From: Dyadobacter sp. 50-39
GTDB lineage: Bacteria; Bacteroidota; Bacteroidia; Cytophagales; Spirosomataceae
NCBI GenBank assembly: GCA_001898145.1
Contig: MKSR01000029.1
Location: forward strand, 310,001 to 374,000
DNA: 64,000 bases
Direction: 5' to 3'
The notes beneath the pieces are model-generated. The model was not told where the DNA came from and made no database searches. It saw nothing but the letters and a program-made list of their open reading frames with translations. The position numbers and the translations under genes were made by a program. Shown piece after piece: positions 1-8,977 of this stretch. Each line of letters opens with the position of its first letter. Positions within the stretch are counted from its first letter, which is position 1.

Positions 1-570
1 GTTCAGGGCAGCGATGGCACCATCCAGGCGTGTCAGCAACGATTTGTAGATGCTTTCCTGGGTGTCGTAAACCGGTAAGGTAATGCCCGATTTCGCCTGC
101 AAAGCCTGGGTGTAAGGGATATCACCGTAAATGTCGGTGATAGTCGCCAGCGCCTGTACCTGCATGATGATTGCGATGTTTGTCAGGTTTACCAGGTTGG
201 GCTTATCCTTTGTCAACTGCTCCATTTCATAGGCAAGGCTTGCTGCGCGGTAACCTGTGTTCCATGAGCTGGCCAGATAGGAGTTCGTGTTGCTCGAAAT
301 CACATATTTGTCCGCATTGGAATAATAGTTGGCCGCACCCGAAGTAGTGGAAGACAGAATCTGCACCCACATGCTTTGGAACAGGATCGACCCGTTATAA
401 CCTGCTGTCGCATTAGCATGGTTGAACTGAACGCTCGGCAATAACAGGTTCGGATCGAAAGTTTCTCCCGAAGCCTTGGTAGGGTCGGTATTCAGTTCAT
501 CGAATTTGTCCGTACAAGCCAAAGGAAGCAGGCCTGCGAGGACGATCATATTGATTAGTCTCTTTTTCAT
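1..570 (-). CDS. SusD/RagB-like nutrient-binding lipoprotein (3' end outside window)
   Basis: This is the N-terminal 190 residues of a SusD-like surface lipoprotein; the gene runs off the left edge. SusD proteins cap the SusC channel on the cell surface and bind the imported glycan or oligomer. The ATG at 568-570 is followed by a short hydrophobic signal and a lipobox with Cys19 (LPLAC-TDKFDELN). The later segments DIYGDIPYTQAL and YDTQESIYKSLL are typical of the SusD-like_2 type (family knowledge). It starts 8 bases after the stop of the SusC gene at 579-3677, so the two are almost certainly co-transcribed. The paralogue at 7407-8957 starts in the same way (SCTDNFDEINT). The substrate cannot be told from the sequence. 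Confidence 0.9.
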   Translation of the reverse strand, partial: MKKRLINMIVLAGLLPLACTDKFDELNTDPTKASGETFDPNLLLPSVQFNHANATAGYNGSILFQSMWVQILSSTTSGAANYYSNADKYVISSNTNSYLASSWNTGYRAASLAYEMEQLTKDKPNLVNLTNIAIIMQVQALATITDIYGDIPYTQALQAKSGITLPVYDTQESIYKSLLTRLDGAIAALN

Positions 571-578
571 ATTTATGC

Positions 579-3500
579 TCATTTGAACTTGAAGGCTACG
601 TTAACCCCGTAATTACGTGTTGCGGGCAAGCTGGTACCTTCGATACCCGAATATCTCAGGTTGGCACCGAAAGTAGCTTCCGGATCGATGTTATTGGTTT
701 TCTTCATAAAGTAGAACAGGTTCCGTGAAACCAGCGAGATGTTCACAGCGCGGATCAAAGGCCATTTCGCCAGCATTTTGGCAGGCAGGTTATAACCCAA
801 TGTGATCTGGCGCAGTTTGATGAAGTCGCCATCCAGCACGCTGATAGCCGTTACGTTATTAGCCAACGCCGTGTAGTAATCCTGTGCAGTTGCGGTAACT
901 GTGTTAGCTGCACCGCTCTCTGTTACACCGGTAGTAATGCCGCCTTCGCGACCCACCAGGGTTTCCTTCGCCAAACCACGACGGTATGCGTAGTTTTCGG
1001 TGGCAGAAAGGATCTTGTTACCGAAGTTGTAATCAACCAGGAACGACAGGTTCACATCACCGAAGCGAAGGTCGTTGTTCAAACCACCGTAAAGTGTTGG
1101 CAATACAGTACCGTAGTTTTTCAGATCACCACGAACCGGCAGACCTGATGCATCCACCACGATCTGGCCATTCGACGCATATTTATAGTCGTAAGCGCGG
1201 ATCTGCGGACCAGCTTCACCCACAACAAATGCAGTGATCGCATTACCGAGCGTCGCACGGTTTGAACCGAGTGTAATCGGGTTGTTGTCGGCGTCTGTTT
1301 CGAGGATTTTGTTTTTAACCGATGTGAGGTTGAAAGACGCATTCCATTCGAATTTTGAAGTTCTGACAGGCGTACCGGTCAGCATCAATTCCAAACCGCG
1401 GTTTTGAACAGAACCAGTACCTACCACCCCGCTCACATAACCGGTTGCGCTGCTGTAAGTTGCCGGCATGATCTCGTTTTTGGTTTTCTGGGTGTAGTAA
1501 GATGCATCCAAACCAAGACGGTTTCCGAAGAACTTCAATTCCAAACCAACCTCTACTTCATCCTTTGTAAATGGTTTCAGGAAGAGGTTCGGCAATGCAT
1601 CGCTGAAATTACCGGTTGCAACGCCATTAAATGCGTTCCCAACACCATAGTAAATAGCTGTTCCATAGGCAGTTGTCGGCTCTCCGCTCGTTTTAGCGTA
1701 CGAAGCACGAACTTTACCAAAGCTAAGGCTCGAAACATCCAGGAGGTCAGTGAAGATGAATGCACCCGTTACCGAAGGCGTAAAAATGCTTCTATTTACG
1801 CTTGGGAGCGTAGAATACACATCGTAACGGCCGGTAGTGCTCAGGTTCAGAATTCCCTTGTAACCCAAGTCAACACTGTAATAGGCTGACTGCACCTCGG
1901 TATTTGCAACTTCGTAGTTACGGTTGAAGTTCACCACGTTGTTCCAGCTGTACAGGTAAGGCAATACGAACGGACCACCGCCGATGCTTACTTTCTCATA
2001 CTGGTTCTTACGAATGTTCCCCCCTACGATCGCGTCCACAGACAAGTCGTTGAAAGTTTTATTGAAACCGATCAAACCATCGAAGTTCAACTCTGTACGC
2101 TGTGCGTTGGAGAGTTCATCCAAACCACCTTTTGCACCATTCGAATACGCTGTTCCCCAAGGCGTAACCTTGAAAATGCGGTCGTTGGAATTGTCATAAC
2201 CGACGCGTGCCTGAGCGTAAATCCAGTCGGCGAACTGATATTTTGTGGCAAGGGCCGAAATCAATCGCTTACGGTCCACGTCGTTTACAAACTGGCTGGT
2301 TACGAAATATGGGTTGGTCACGTACTCGTCATCCGAGAAAACGATCTCTTTACCTGTAACCGGGTCATAGCCAGGTGCAAGAATGCGCTGATCGATATTG
2401 GTTGCGAGGAACATACCGTTGTTCGCGTTCATCGGGCCGTCGCTTAGAATTGGCTTACCCGAGATTTTCTCATTGATGTAGTTGGCCATCACATTCACGC
2501 TCAATCTTTTCGTGATGTTCTGGTCGGCCGTCAGGTTAAAAGTCCTTCTTTTCAGACCGCTGTTTTCGATAATCGCCTTGTTGTCGAGGTTGGCAAATGA
2601 CAACCTGAACGAACCGTTATCTCCACCTTTGGTTACCGACACACTGTTGGTGAAGTTACTTCCATTGCGATAGAAATGCTTCACATTGTCTTTCTGGGCA
2701 GAATACTTGTAAGTTTTACCATCGAATTGGACCATGTCGGAGCCGTCCAGCTTCGCGCCCCAGCTCATACGCCCTGTTTGTTGCGCCAAAGCAATTGTCG
2801 TCGGTTTCTGACCGCCCGTACCCTGTCCGTATTCGTATTGAAAGTCGGTCATATCGCGGGGCGCGTCCAGCGAGTAGTTCAGGTTGTAATCCACTGAAAA
2901 ATCGCCTTTCTTTCCTGCTTTGGTCTTCACGAGAATAACGCCGTTGGAAGCACGCGCACCATAAAGACCTGATGCAGCCTGGCCTTTCAGAACGGTCATC
3001 GACTCGATATCGTCCGGGTTGAGGTTACCCAAACCGTCGCCGCCATCGGCACCACCCCATTCACCGGCGCTACCACGCTGGGTGTTATCCATAGGCACAC
3101 CGTTGATTACGATCAGCGGCGAACCACCCGAGTTCATACTGGGCATACCACGCATGAGGATCTTCGCGGTACCACCCGGGCCGCCGCTTGTTCCTTTTAC
3201 GTTCAAACCAGCCACACGACCGGCCAGTGAGTTCCCTACGTTGGTTTCTCTTGCTTTGGTCATCAGTTCACCGCCAATGGTGCTTACTGCATAACCCAGC
3301 TTACGAGCCTCCTTGGAAATACCAAGGGCTGTTACGACCACTTCTTCGAGATTGGCCACATCCGGAACCATTTTAACGTCAACAGTACTCCGGTTTCCAA
3401 CACTCGCCTCCTGTTTCAAATAGCCGATCGAGCTAAACACCAGGATGTCGGCGTCTTTCACCCCAGCCAACGAGAAGTTACCCTCAGCATCCGCGTTGGT

Positions 3501-3677
3501 ACCCCGCGTCGTTCCTTTCACCGTTACTGAGACACCAGGCAGCCCCTGGTCTTTTTCATCGATGACCTTACCAGTAACAGTCCGTTCCTGAGCAAAGGAG
3601 GTCAACGATGCAAAAAGCAGAAACAGCCCCAGGGGGAGAATCCCTTTCCCCAGGACTATGCGTAGCTTTTCTTTCAT
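579..3677 (-). CDS. SusC/RagA-family TonB-linked outer membrane transporter
   Basis: This is a TonB-dependent outer-membrane importer of 1032 residues, the usual SusC size. The order is a signal peptide ending near FASLTSFAQ, a carboxypeptidase-regulatory-like beta-sandwich (about 30-115, starting VTGKVIDEKDQGLPGVSV), the linker motif EEVVVTALG, a plug domain (about 120-245 with NPDDIESMTVLKG and LYGARASNGVILV), and a long beta-barrel. It sits 8 bases upstream of the SusD-like gene. It is closest to the SusC at 8978-12070, with which it shares the VVVTALGISKE junction instead of VTGYG. One oddity is that it ends in FKFK, so the last residue is Lys rather than the terminal Phe of the other four SusC proteins here. 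The substrate is unknown. Confidence 0.96.
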   Translation of the reverse strand: MKEKLRIVLGKGILPLGLFLLFASLTSFAQERTVTGKVIDEKDQGLPGVSVTVKGTTRGTNADAEGNFSLAGVKDADILVFSSIGYLKQEASVGNRSTVDVKMVPDVANLEEVVVTALGISKEARKLGYAVSTIGGELMTKARETNVGNSLAGRVAGLNVKGTSGGPGGTAKILMRGMPSMNSGGSPLIVINGVPMDNTQRGSAGEWGGADGGDGLGNLNPDDIESMTVLKGQAASGLYGARASNGVILVKTKAGKKGDFSVDYNLNYSLDAPRDMTDFQYEYGQGTGGQKPTTIALAQQTGRMSWGAKLDGSDMVQFDGKTYKYSAQKDNVKHFYRNGSNFTNSVSVTKGGDNGSFRLSFANLDNKAIIENSGLKRRTFNLTADQNITKRLSVNVMANYINEKISGKPILSDGPMNANNGMFLATNIDQRILAPGYDPVTGKEIVFSDDEYVTNPYFVTSQFVNDVDRKRLISALATKYQFADWIYAQARVGYDNSNDRIFKVTPWGTAYSNGAKGGLDELSNAQRTELNFDGLIGFNKTFNDLSVDAIVGGNIRKNQYEKVSIGGGPFVLPYLYSWNNVVNFNRNYEVANTEVQSAYYSVDLGYKGILNLSTTGRYDVYSTLPSVNRSIFTPSVTGAFIFTDLLDVSSLSFGKVRASYAKTSGEPTTAYGTAIYYGVGNAFNGVATGNFSDALPNLFLKPFTKDEVEVGLELKFFGNRLGLDASYYTQKTKNEIMPATYSSATGYVSGVVGTGSVQNRGLELMLTGTPVRTSKFEWNASFNLTSVKNKILETDADNNPITLGSNRATLGNAITAFVVGEAGPQIRAYDYKYASNGQIVVDASGLPVRGDLKNYGTVLPTLYGGLNNDLRFGDVNLSFLVDYNFGNKILSATENYAYRRGLAKETLVGREGGITTGVTESGAANTVTATAQDYYTALANNVTAISVLDGDFIKLRQITLGYNLPAKMLAKWPLIRAVNISLVSRNLFYFMKKTNNIDPEATFGANLRYSGIEGTSLPATRNYGVNVAFKFK

Positions 3678-3946
3678 AGGTAGATAAATTAGTAAATTTT
3701 AAATAGGTTAAATTTGGTAAAGACCGAATTTTAACAAGGCTAAAACCGGCTCATGGCAAATATCATAAAATAAATTATAATTAAATAATTTTAAAAAGGA
3801 ATTGTGTTTAGTTGATTTTTTTAATATTTCTTTAATAAGTTACAAAAAGCATTTTATAAAAGCCTGAATGGCATACGGTTAGGCCTCCACGCCCACAGGT
3901 GCCTCGAATTAGTGCAATTTGACCTTTCATCCTTCACAAAAAGGCA
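3678..3946. other. AT-rich intergenic stretch (upstream region of susC)
   Basis: This gap of about 270 bases between the SusC start and the terminator of the FG-GAP gene is strongly AT-rich for its first 170 bases, as expected for a promoter. I see no convincing full TTG-N19-TAnnTTTG promoter. The nearest box on the minus strand is GATATTTG near 3757-3764. No RNA gene or short ORF can be supported. Confidence 0.5.
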
Positions 3947-3985
3947 CAAAAAAGCCCGGAAAGCCTGTTTTGTGGCTTTCCGGGC
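3947..3985 (-). terminator. Intrinsic terminator of the FG-GAP lipoprotein gene
   Basis: A perfect 12-bp stem (GCCCGGAAAGCC / GGCTTTCCGGGC) has an 8-base loop and, on the minus strand, is followed by TTTTTT. It lies 23 bases past the stop codon at 4009 and separates this locus from the next SusCD operon. Confidence 0.9.
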
Positions 3986-4008
3986 GACCGGCAGTTTTTA
4001 ATTGAAAA

Positions 4009-7000
4009 TTAATTTTTTACGCGTTTGGCGCGGTAGCTAACCAGTGCCCCATTATTAATTGCTCCCACAAGATATTGTACATCTCCAACTTTGACGACAG
4101 CCAGCCCCCGCACATCCCCATGCACGTAGAGGCCACTATTTTGCTGTGGTAAATAGTTGAATTTCAAAGCTCCCCTATTCAGAAAGACCTGCAATAGGCT
4201 GGCATCGTTCTTACCCATCCTCACCCTTGTTTGCCCGGTGTTACCACCCAGGATGGCGTCAAGTTTGCCGTCGCCGTCGACGTCATGCAGCGCAATGGCG
4301 TGTACGGGTGCAAACTGCGCTTGCGCAGGCAACGCGTGAAACACCAGCTTACCATTCACATTTTCCAGAATGCCGGTCCGGTATTCATTGACTGTAAACT
4401 TCTTAGCCTGTTTCAGCTTGTCATCGGGCAGCATTTCGGACAGCAGGGCCTTCGAATAGCTGACATAATCGGTATACTTCTTTTTTAATGAGGGTATCTG
4501 ATCCAGCAATTCATCGCGGCTGGCGTAGGGATATTGCTTGCCTTGCTCGGTTACCGCCACCACGGGCACAATGCGATTAAGTTTATCGAAGTCAGCGGCA
4601 TATAGCGCCAGGCTATCGGGCGACGTGATATTCCACTGCCAATTCCTGCCCATATTACCCACCACAAAATCGACGTCACCATCGCCATCGAGGTCGGCAG
4701 GTTGCAATGCATTCCAGCAGCCGCGCAGCTCAGCTGTACCCCATTTACGGCTGGCATTGGTCAATTTTCCATTGATGTTGCTAAAAATTTGCACCGGCAT
4801 CCAGTCGGCCGTCAGAATCAGCTCCGGAAAACCGTCTTTTTCCAGATCCTGGAACGTCGCATCCGTAATCATACCCGCATTAAGCAGGTCCGGGACGAGT
4901 TGGGCGGTTTGATCCGCAAATCCGGCTTTACCATTATTAACCATCACTATCCCTCCCGGGCTTTCCGGAAACCGGCCGGGTGTTACGCGGGAACCCAGGA
5001 ATACGTCCAGATCTCCGTCCTTGTCAATGTCAGCCACCGCAAGGGATGATACGTTGGTACCCACAGCCTGGAACGGCGCCTTTTTAAAGGTCCCTTTCTC
5101 ATTCAGGTATAGCCGCGGCAGCAACAACGGGTCACCCGCATTGAGCTCATAACCGGCGCTGGCCACCAGCAGGTCCTGATCCCCGTCGCCATCCGCATCG
5201 AAAAATTCGGCATCGGCATCTTCAAATGCCGCATCGGCTTCGAACGCGGGCTGCGACGACTTGACGAATGTTCCCTTGCTGCTCAAAAACAACGCGCCCG
5301 ACTGCCCCCTCGCACCTGCAATGTAAATGTCATCGGCACCGTCGCCATTAATATCCTTTTGTGCCAGATGCGGCCCCTGGTAAGTCAGCATGGCCGGTAG
5401 CAGCGTCTGAATCCGAAAATCGTTGCGCGCGTCTTCCACGTGTGTGAAGTCAATGAGCGCCGCCGGCTCCCACACCGGCACCACGGCTGTCGGGGTTCCG
5501 GTTTCCTTACGGGCATCGGCATACCGAAGCGTTACCTCCCTGCCGGCAACAGCTTTCACAACCTGGCGGCTGCCGTCCGCCCAGGTTACGGCCAGCGAAT
5601 CGATACGCGTATAGGTGCCTAATCCAAAATGCAGCGCATCCCACTGTGCCGACTGGAACCCGCGGACGGGAATGAAGTTCTGGGTTTGGGTAAGAGAGTC
5701 GCTGTACAGGACCACCTTCGCGCCTGCCAGGTACGCATATCTGGGCGCCGACAGTTTCACGCGCAGGGAAGCATTGCCTTGCAGCATTTCGCCGGCATTG
5801 TTGCGGTAAACAAATGCCTTCTGGCTTACATTGTTGGTTACCAGGTCGAGGTCGCCGTCATTATCCAGGTCCGCATAAATAGCCCCATTGGATTGGTTAT
5901 TCTTCTCAAAACCCCACTCTTTGATCTTTTTGGCAAATGTGAGGTTCTTCTGGTTCTGGAAAATATAATCCGGCTCGTTGATCGGCGGCATTTGGGCGAT
6001 AATCTCCATTTGCTTGGGCGCATTGCCCCCCTGGTTGCCCTGCACCTGCTTGTCGGCCGAGTATTTCAGAAATTCCATGTTGGTATAATCCCGCGCGTAG
6101 CCATTGGATATGAAAATATCTTTCCAGCCGTCGTTGTCGAAGTCCGCCAGGAGCGCTGCCCAGCTCCAATCGGTATTTGAGATACCTGCCAGCTGGCCTA
6201 TTTCACTGAAAACAGGTACACCGTTCTGATTGGTGCCGCTGTTGAGTTGCAGCATATTCCGCATGCTCTGGTCATGAAAACCAGCGCGGAGCAACTGCTG
6301 GTATTTATCATAATTATCGTCACCCGATGTCAGTTTAATGCGTTCGTTGCCGGCGGGCAGCATATCGAGCGTGAGCACATCCATCAGGCCATCGTTGTTG
6401 ATATCGGCCGCATCGGTACCCATCGAGAATAGCGACACGTGCCCCATCGATTCGCGGATCACCTCCCTGAACTTGCCGTTTTGCTCATTCAGATAGAGGT
6501 AGTCGTTCTCGTTGTAGTCATTTGCAATGTAAAGGTCCTGCCAGCCGTCGTTATTGAAATCATTGACATTGACCCCCAGACCGAAGCTCAGCACATTGGA
6601 CACGATTCCCGCTGAATCCGTCACATTCACAAACTTGCCACTGTCGTTCCGGAGCAGCTTGTTACCATAAGACTCATTCCGTTGCTCGCGGTAGCTGGCG
6701 AGCAGATTACTAAACCCGGCGTACTCCTGCAATGAATGGTTGAGCAAGAAGCAATCAGTATCGCCATCCCTGTCGTAATCGAAGAATACGGCCTGGGTGG
6801 TGTAGGAAGCATCATTCAATCCGTATTCGGCTGCCTTTTCCGTAAAAGTGGGGATGCCGTCGGCTGTTTTGCCATTATTAATGTAAAGCAGCTTCGTGCG
6901 CAGCCGCGGGTCCTGCGCGCCGGCGCGGCTTACAAAAATATCCACCCAGCCGTCGTCATTGATATCGACCAGCGACACACCCGTTTTCCAGCCCTCATTC

Positions 7001-7302
7001 AGTCCTGTCCCCGACTTTTCGGAAACGTCCTCGAATTTCATATCGCCCCGGTTGAGGTACATTTTATTAGCCACCATATTCCCGGTGAAATAGAGGTCGA
7101 TCAGCCCGTCGTTGTTGAAATCGGCTGCTGCCACTCCCCCGCCATTATAGAAGTAGCCGTAACGAAGCACATTATTTTCCTCATCCTCATCAATATAGTT
7201 ATTAAAATCGATGCCCGTTTTGCCTGCGTCGAGCAGCGTAAACAGGGTATCGTCTTGCTTGCAGCCGGAGATAAGCAGGGCCAGAAGTAGCATTTTTCGC
7301 AT
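4009..7302 (-). CDS. Large FG-GAP/VCBS-repeat lipoprotein with ASPIC/UnbV domain (CRTAC1-like)
   Basis: This is a predicted surface lipoprotein of about 1097 residues built of FG-GAP (integrin-alpha/VCBS-like) beta-propeller repeats. Many calcium-loop motifs of the form DxNxDGxxD are visible (DFNNDGLIDLYF, DINDDGWVDIFV, DLDGDGDVDFVV, DVDGDGKLDAIL). An ASPIC/UnbV segment lies about midway (ALHFGLGTY...VTWADGSRQ). I place the start at ATG 7300-7302, giving MRKMLLLALLISGC with lipobox Cys14. An in-frame codon at 7341 would add 13 residues, but it lies next to the hairpin at 7343-7374 and would spoil the signal peptide. The gene follows SusD 7407-8957. A paralogue of 1183 residues sits in the same position after another SusD (39648-43199). 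The likely role is a SusCD-associated surface binding or scaffold protein, which is inference. Confidence 0.9.
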   Translation of the reverse strand: MRKMLLLALLISGCKQDDTLFTLLDAGKTGIDFNNYIDEDEENNVLRYGYFYNGGGVAAADFNNDGLIDLYFTGNMVANKMYLNRGDMKFEDVSEKSGTGLNEGWKTGVSLVDINDDGWVDIFVSRAGAQDPRLRTKLLYINNGKTADGIPTFTEKAAEYGLNDASYTTQAVFFDYDRDGDTDCFLLNHSLQEYAGFSNLLASYREQRNESYGNKLLRNDSGKFVNVTDSAGIVSNVLSFGLGVNVNDFNNDGWQDLYIANDYNENDYLYLNEQNGKFREVIRESMGHVSLFSMGTDAADINNDGLMDVLTLDMLPAGNERIKLTSGDDNYDKYQQLLRAGFHDQSMRNMLQLNSGTNQNGVPVFSEIGQLAGISNTDWSWAALLADFDNDGWKDIFISNGYARDYTNMEFLKYSADKQVQGNQGGNAPKQMEIIAQMPPINEPDYIFQNQKNLTFAKKIKEWGFEKNNQSNGAIYADLDNDGDLDLVTNNVSQKAFVYRNNAGEMLQGNASLRVKLSAPRYAYLAGAKVVLYSDSLTQTQNFIPVRGFQSAQWDALHFGLGTYTRIDSLAVTWADGSRQVVKAVAGREVTLRYADARKETGTPTAVVPVWEPAALIDFTHVEDARNDFRIQTLLPAMLTYQGPHLAQKDINGDGADDIYIAGARGQSGALFLSSKGTFVKSSQPAFEADAAFEDADAEFFDADGDGDQDLLVASAGYELNAGDPLLLPRLYLNEKGTFKKAPFQAVGTNVSSLAVADIDKDGDLDVFLGSRVTPGRFPESPGGIVMVNNGKAGFADQTAQLVPDLLNAGMITDATFQDLEKDGFPELILTADWMPVQIFSNINGKLTNASRKWGTAELRGCWNALQPADLDGDGDVDFVVGNMGRNWQWNITSPDSLALYAADFDKLNRIVPVVAVTEQGKQYPYASRDELLDQIPSLKKKYTDYVSYSKALLSEMLPDDKLKQAKKFTVNEYRTGILENVNGKLVFHALPAQAQFAPVHAIALHDVDGDGKLDAILGGNTGQTRVRMGKNDASLLQVFLNRGALKFNYLPQQNSGLYVHGDVRGLAVVKVGDVQYLVGAINNGALVSYRAKRVKN

Positions 7303-7342
7303 AGACCGGATGTATTTCCTTGAAAAGATGAATTGTGACATT

Positions 7343-7374
7343 GCAAAAAGGCAGACGCTGGGCCTGCCTTTTGC
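7343..7374 (-). terminator. Terminator-like hairpin between susD and the FG-GAP gene
   Basis: On the minus strand the stem GCAAAAGGCAG / CTGCCTTTTTGC closes a 9-base loop and its descending arm carries a run of five T. It lies 33 bases past the SusD stop and 40 bases before the preferred FG-GAP start, so it would end or attenuate transcription between the two genes. The FG-GAP/SusD pair at 39648-45042 has a hairpin in the same place. Confidence 0.7.
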
Positions 7375-7406
7375 ATTTGATAATATTTATTTCAAATCAT
7401 ACGGGG

Positions 7407-8957
7407 TCACGGCTTATCCCACCACAAGCGCGTGCTCGATTTATCCTCGCCGCCGAGCTTGCTAATGGCCGCATTAGCCGCAGCCGCATTGGCCTGGAAT
7501 TCGCCGATGACGAACGGCGTCCTTCTGACAACCGCATCCTTGGGGGAATCAGGGTTATCGGAGTTGATCCGGGCATAGAGTTTTGGATAACCTGTACGAC
7601 GGTACTCGGCCCAGGCTTCATGGCCGTTGGGATAGTTCGCCAGCCATTTCTGCGTGATGATCTGCTCCAACTGCTTGGCGGGATCAGTGGAGAACTTAAC
7701 CGGAATATCCGACAAAGCCGGCGTTTTGACCATGTCATTCAATGCGATCGGCGCGGTGGTACCATTGGTATAAGCGGCAATCACCGCCGCATCAGCGATA
7801 CCCCACTGCTTGAATGCGGTTTCAATCCCCTTTTCGTAGTATTCCTTGGCGGTACCGCCACCCATGTTCCATCCTTTCAATGCACCTTCCGCACGCAGGA
7901 AATACGCCTCCGAAGCATACATGATCGCAAACGGGTTAGTTGCCTGTACGGCGGGCAGGAACTGGTCGGCCACATTGGAAGTGGCATTGGCATTGTTTTC
8001 AGGCGCTCCCAGTTCACCCTGGGTATAGCCGTTTCTGAGCCCTTTGAAAGTGCTTACCGTTCCTGGCACCGGTGCATAATACTTGCCAATGCGCGGGTCG
8101 GCATAACCTTTCAGCACACTTTCCATGGCTGCACTCATACGGAACTCGTTCCATGCGGTGGCCTGGTTCATCGGGTTGAATGAGTTGGCCGTCACTTTCA
8201 GGAACGCGTCATCGGCGTTGGTCGATAATACACCGCCTGCCACCGCAGCTTCCGCTTCGGTTTTGGCCAATGCGGGTTCCACTTTCGACATACGCATGGC
8301 TATGCGCAGGCGAAGGGTATTTCCAAACAGAATCCATTTGTCAACGCTCCCAGCGTAAATCTGATCATTATTGCCGAACACATTGGTTCCTTTCACCGCT
8401 TGCAGCGAAGCTGTGGACGCAGCCAGGGTTTTGACAAAATCCTTGTAAATGGCTTCCTGCGTATCGTACTCTACGCTCGCTTCGCCGTTTCCAACCTGGC
8501 TGTAAGGGATCGGGCCCCAGTAGTCGGTACGGGGAAGGTACATATACACTTTCCAGATACTGGCGATAGCGTACATGGCCGCATTTTCATTAGGACCGCC
8601 GGGCTTGGTGTTGTCCAGCACCCCGAGCAATGGCGGAATCGCAGTTCCATAGAACCCGTTCCAGGCGCCATTGAGCCAGTTACCTACCATTACGTTGCGG
8701 TCGGAAGAGAAGTTCTGGGCGATGTTGGCAAAATACTGCCCCTGCAAGTCGGCAAACAAGCTCTGGAATGTCTGCCAGCTTGCTTGAATGGACCGGTATT
8801 GCGCCGCTGCGAATGCATTCCCGATGGCGGAACCATCCAGGGCCGTCAGCTTGGTTTTGTTGGTATTGATCTCGTCGAAATTATCCGTACAGGAGTAAGT
8901 ACTTCCTGCCAGTGCGGTGATCAGAGCCAGCGATAATATTTTATATCTCCGTTTCAT
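7407..8957 (-). CDS. SusD/RagB-like nutrient-binding lipoprotein
   Basis: This is a SusD-like surface lipoprotein of 516 residues, the substrate-binding partner of the SusC directly upstream (20-base gap). The signal peptide ends in a lipobox with Cys23 (STYSC-TDNFDEINT). PYSQVGN and VEYDTQEAIYKDFV match the SusD-like_2 family, and the helical repeat region continues through ATAWNEFRMSAAMESVL. The C-terminus (STRLWWDKP) looks complete. It is paralogous to the partial SusD at the left edge, which suggests duplication of the whole locus. The glycan or peptide ligand cannot be inferred. Confidence 0.95.
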   Translation of the reverse strand: MKRRYKILSLALITALAGSTYSCTDNFDEINTNKTKLTALDGSAIGNAFAAAQYRSIQASWQTFQSLFADLQGQYFANIAQNFSSDRNVMVGNWLNGAWNGFYGTAIPPLLGVLDNTKPGGPNENAAMYAIASIWKVYMYLPRTDYWGPIPYSQVGNGEASVEYDTQEAIYKDFVKTLAASTASLQAVKGTNVFGNNDQIYAGSVDKWILFGNTLRLRIAMRMSKVEPALAKTEAEAAVAGGVLSTNADDAFLKVTANSFNPMNQATAWNEFRMSAAMESVLKGYADPRIGKYYAPVPGTVSTFKGLRNGYTQGELGAPENNANATSNVADQFLPAVQATNPFAIMYASEAYFLRAEGALKGWNMGGGTAKEYYEKGIETAFKQWGIADAAVIAAYTNGTTAPIALNDMVKTPALSDIPVKFSTDPAKQLEQIITQKWLANYPNGHEAWAEYRRTGYPKLYARINSDNPDSPKDAVVRRTPFVIGEFQANAAAANAAISKLGGEDKSSTRLWWDKP

Positions 8958-8977
8958 TTGTATCAGAATTTTAGCAA

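Noticed and set aside
3678-3946. Search for tRNA or small RNA genes in the larger gaps (also 39158-39576 and 48328-48675)
   Set aside because: No cloverleaf, T-loop GTTCGA-type sequence or conserved RNA structure was found in these gaps.
4009-7302. DxNxDG-coding repeats as a CRISPR or tandem DNA repeat
   Set aside because: The repetition is at the protein level (FG-GAP calcium loops). The DNA units are diverged and lack regular spacers.
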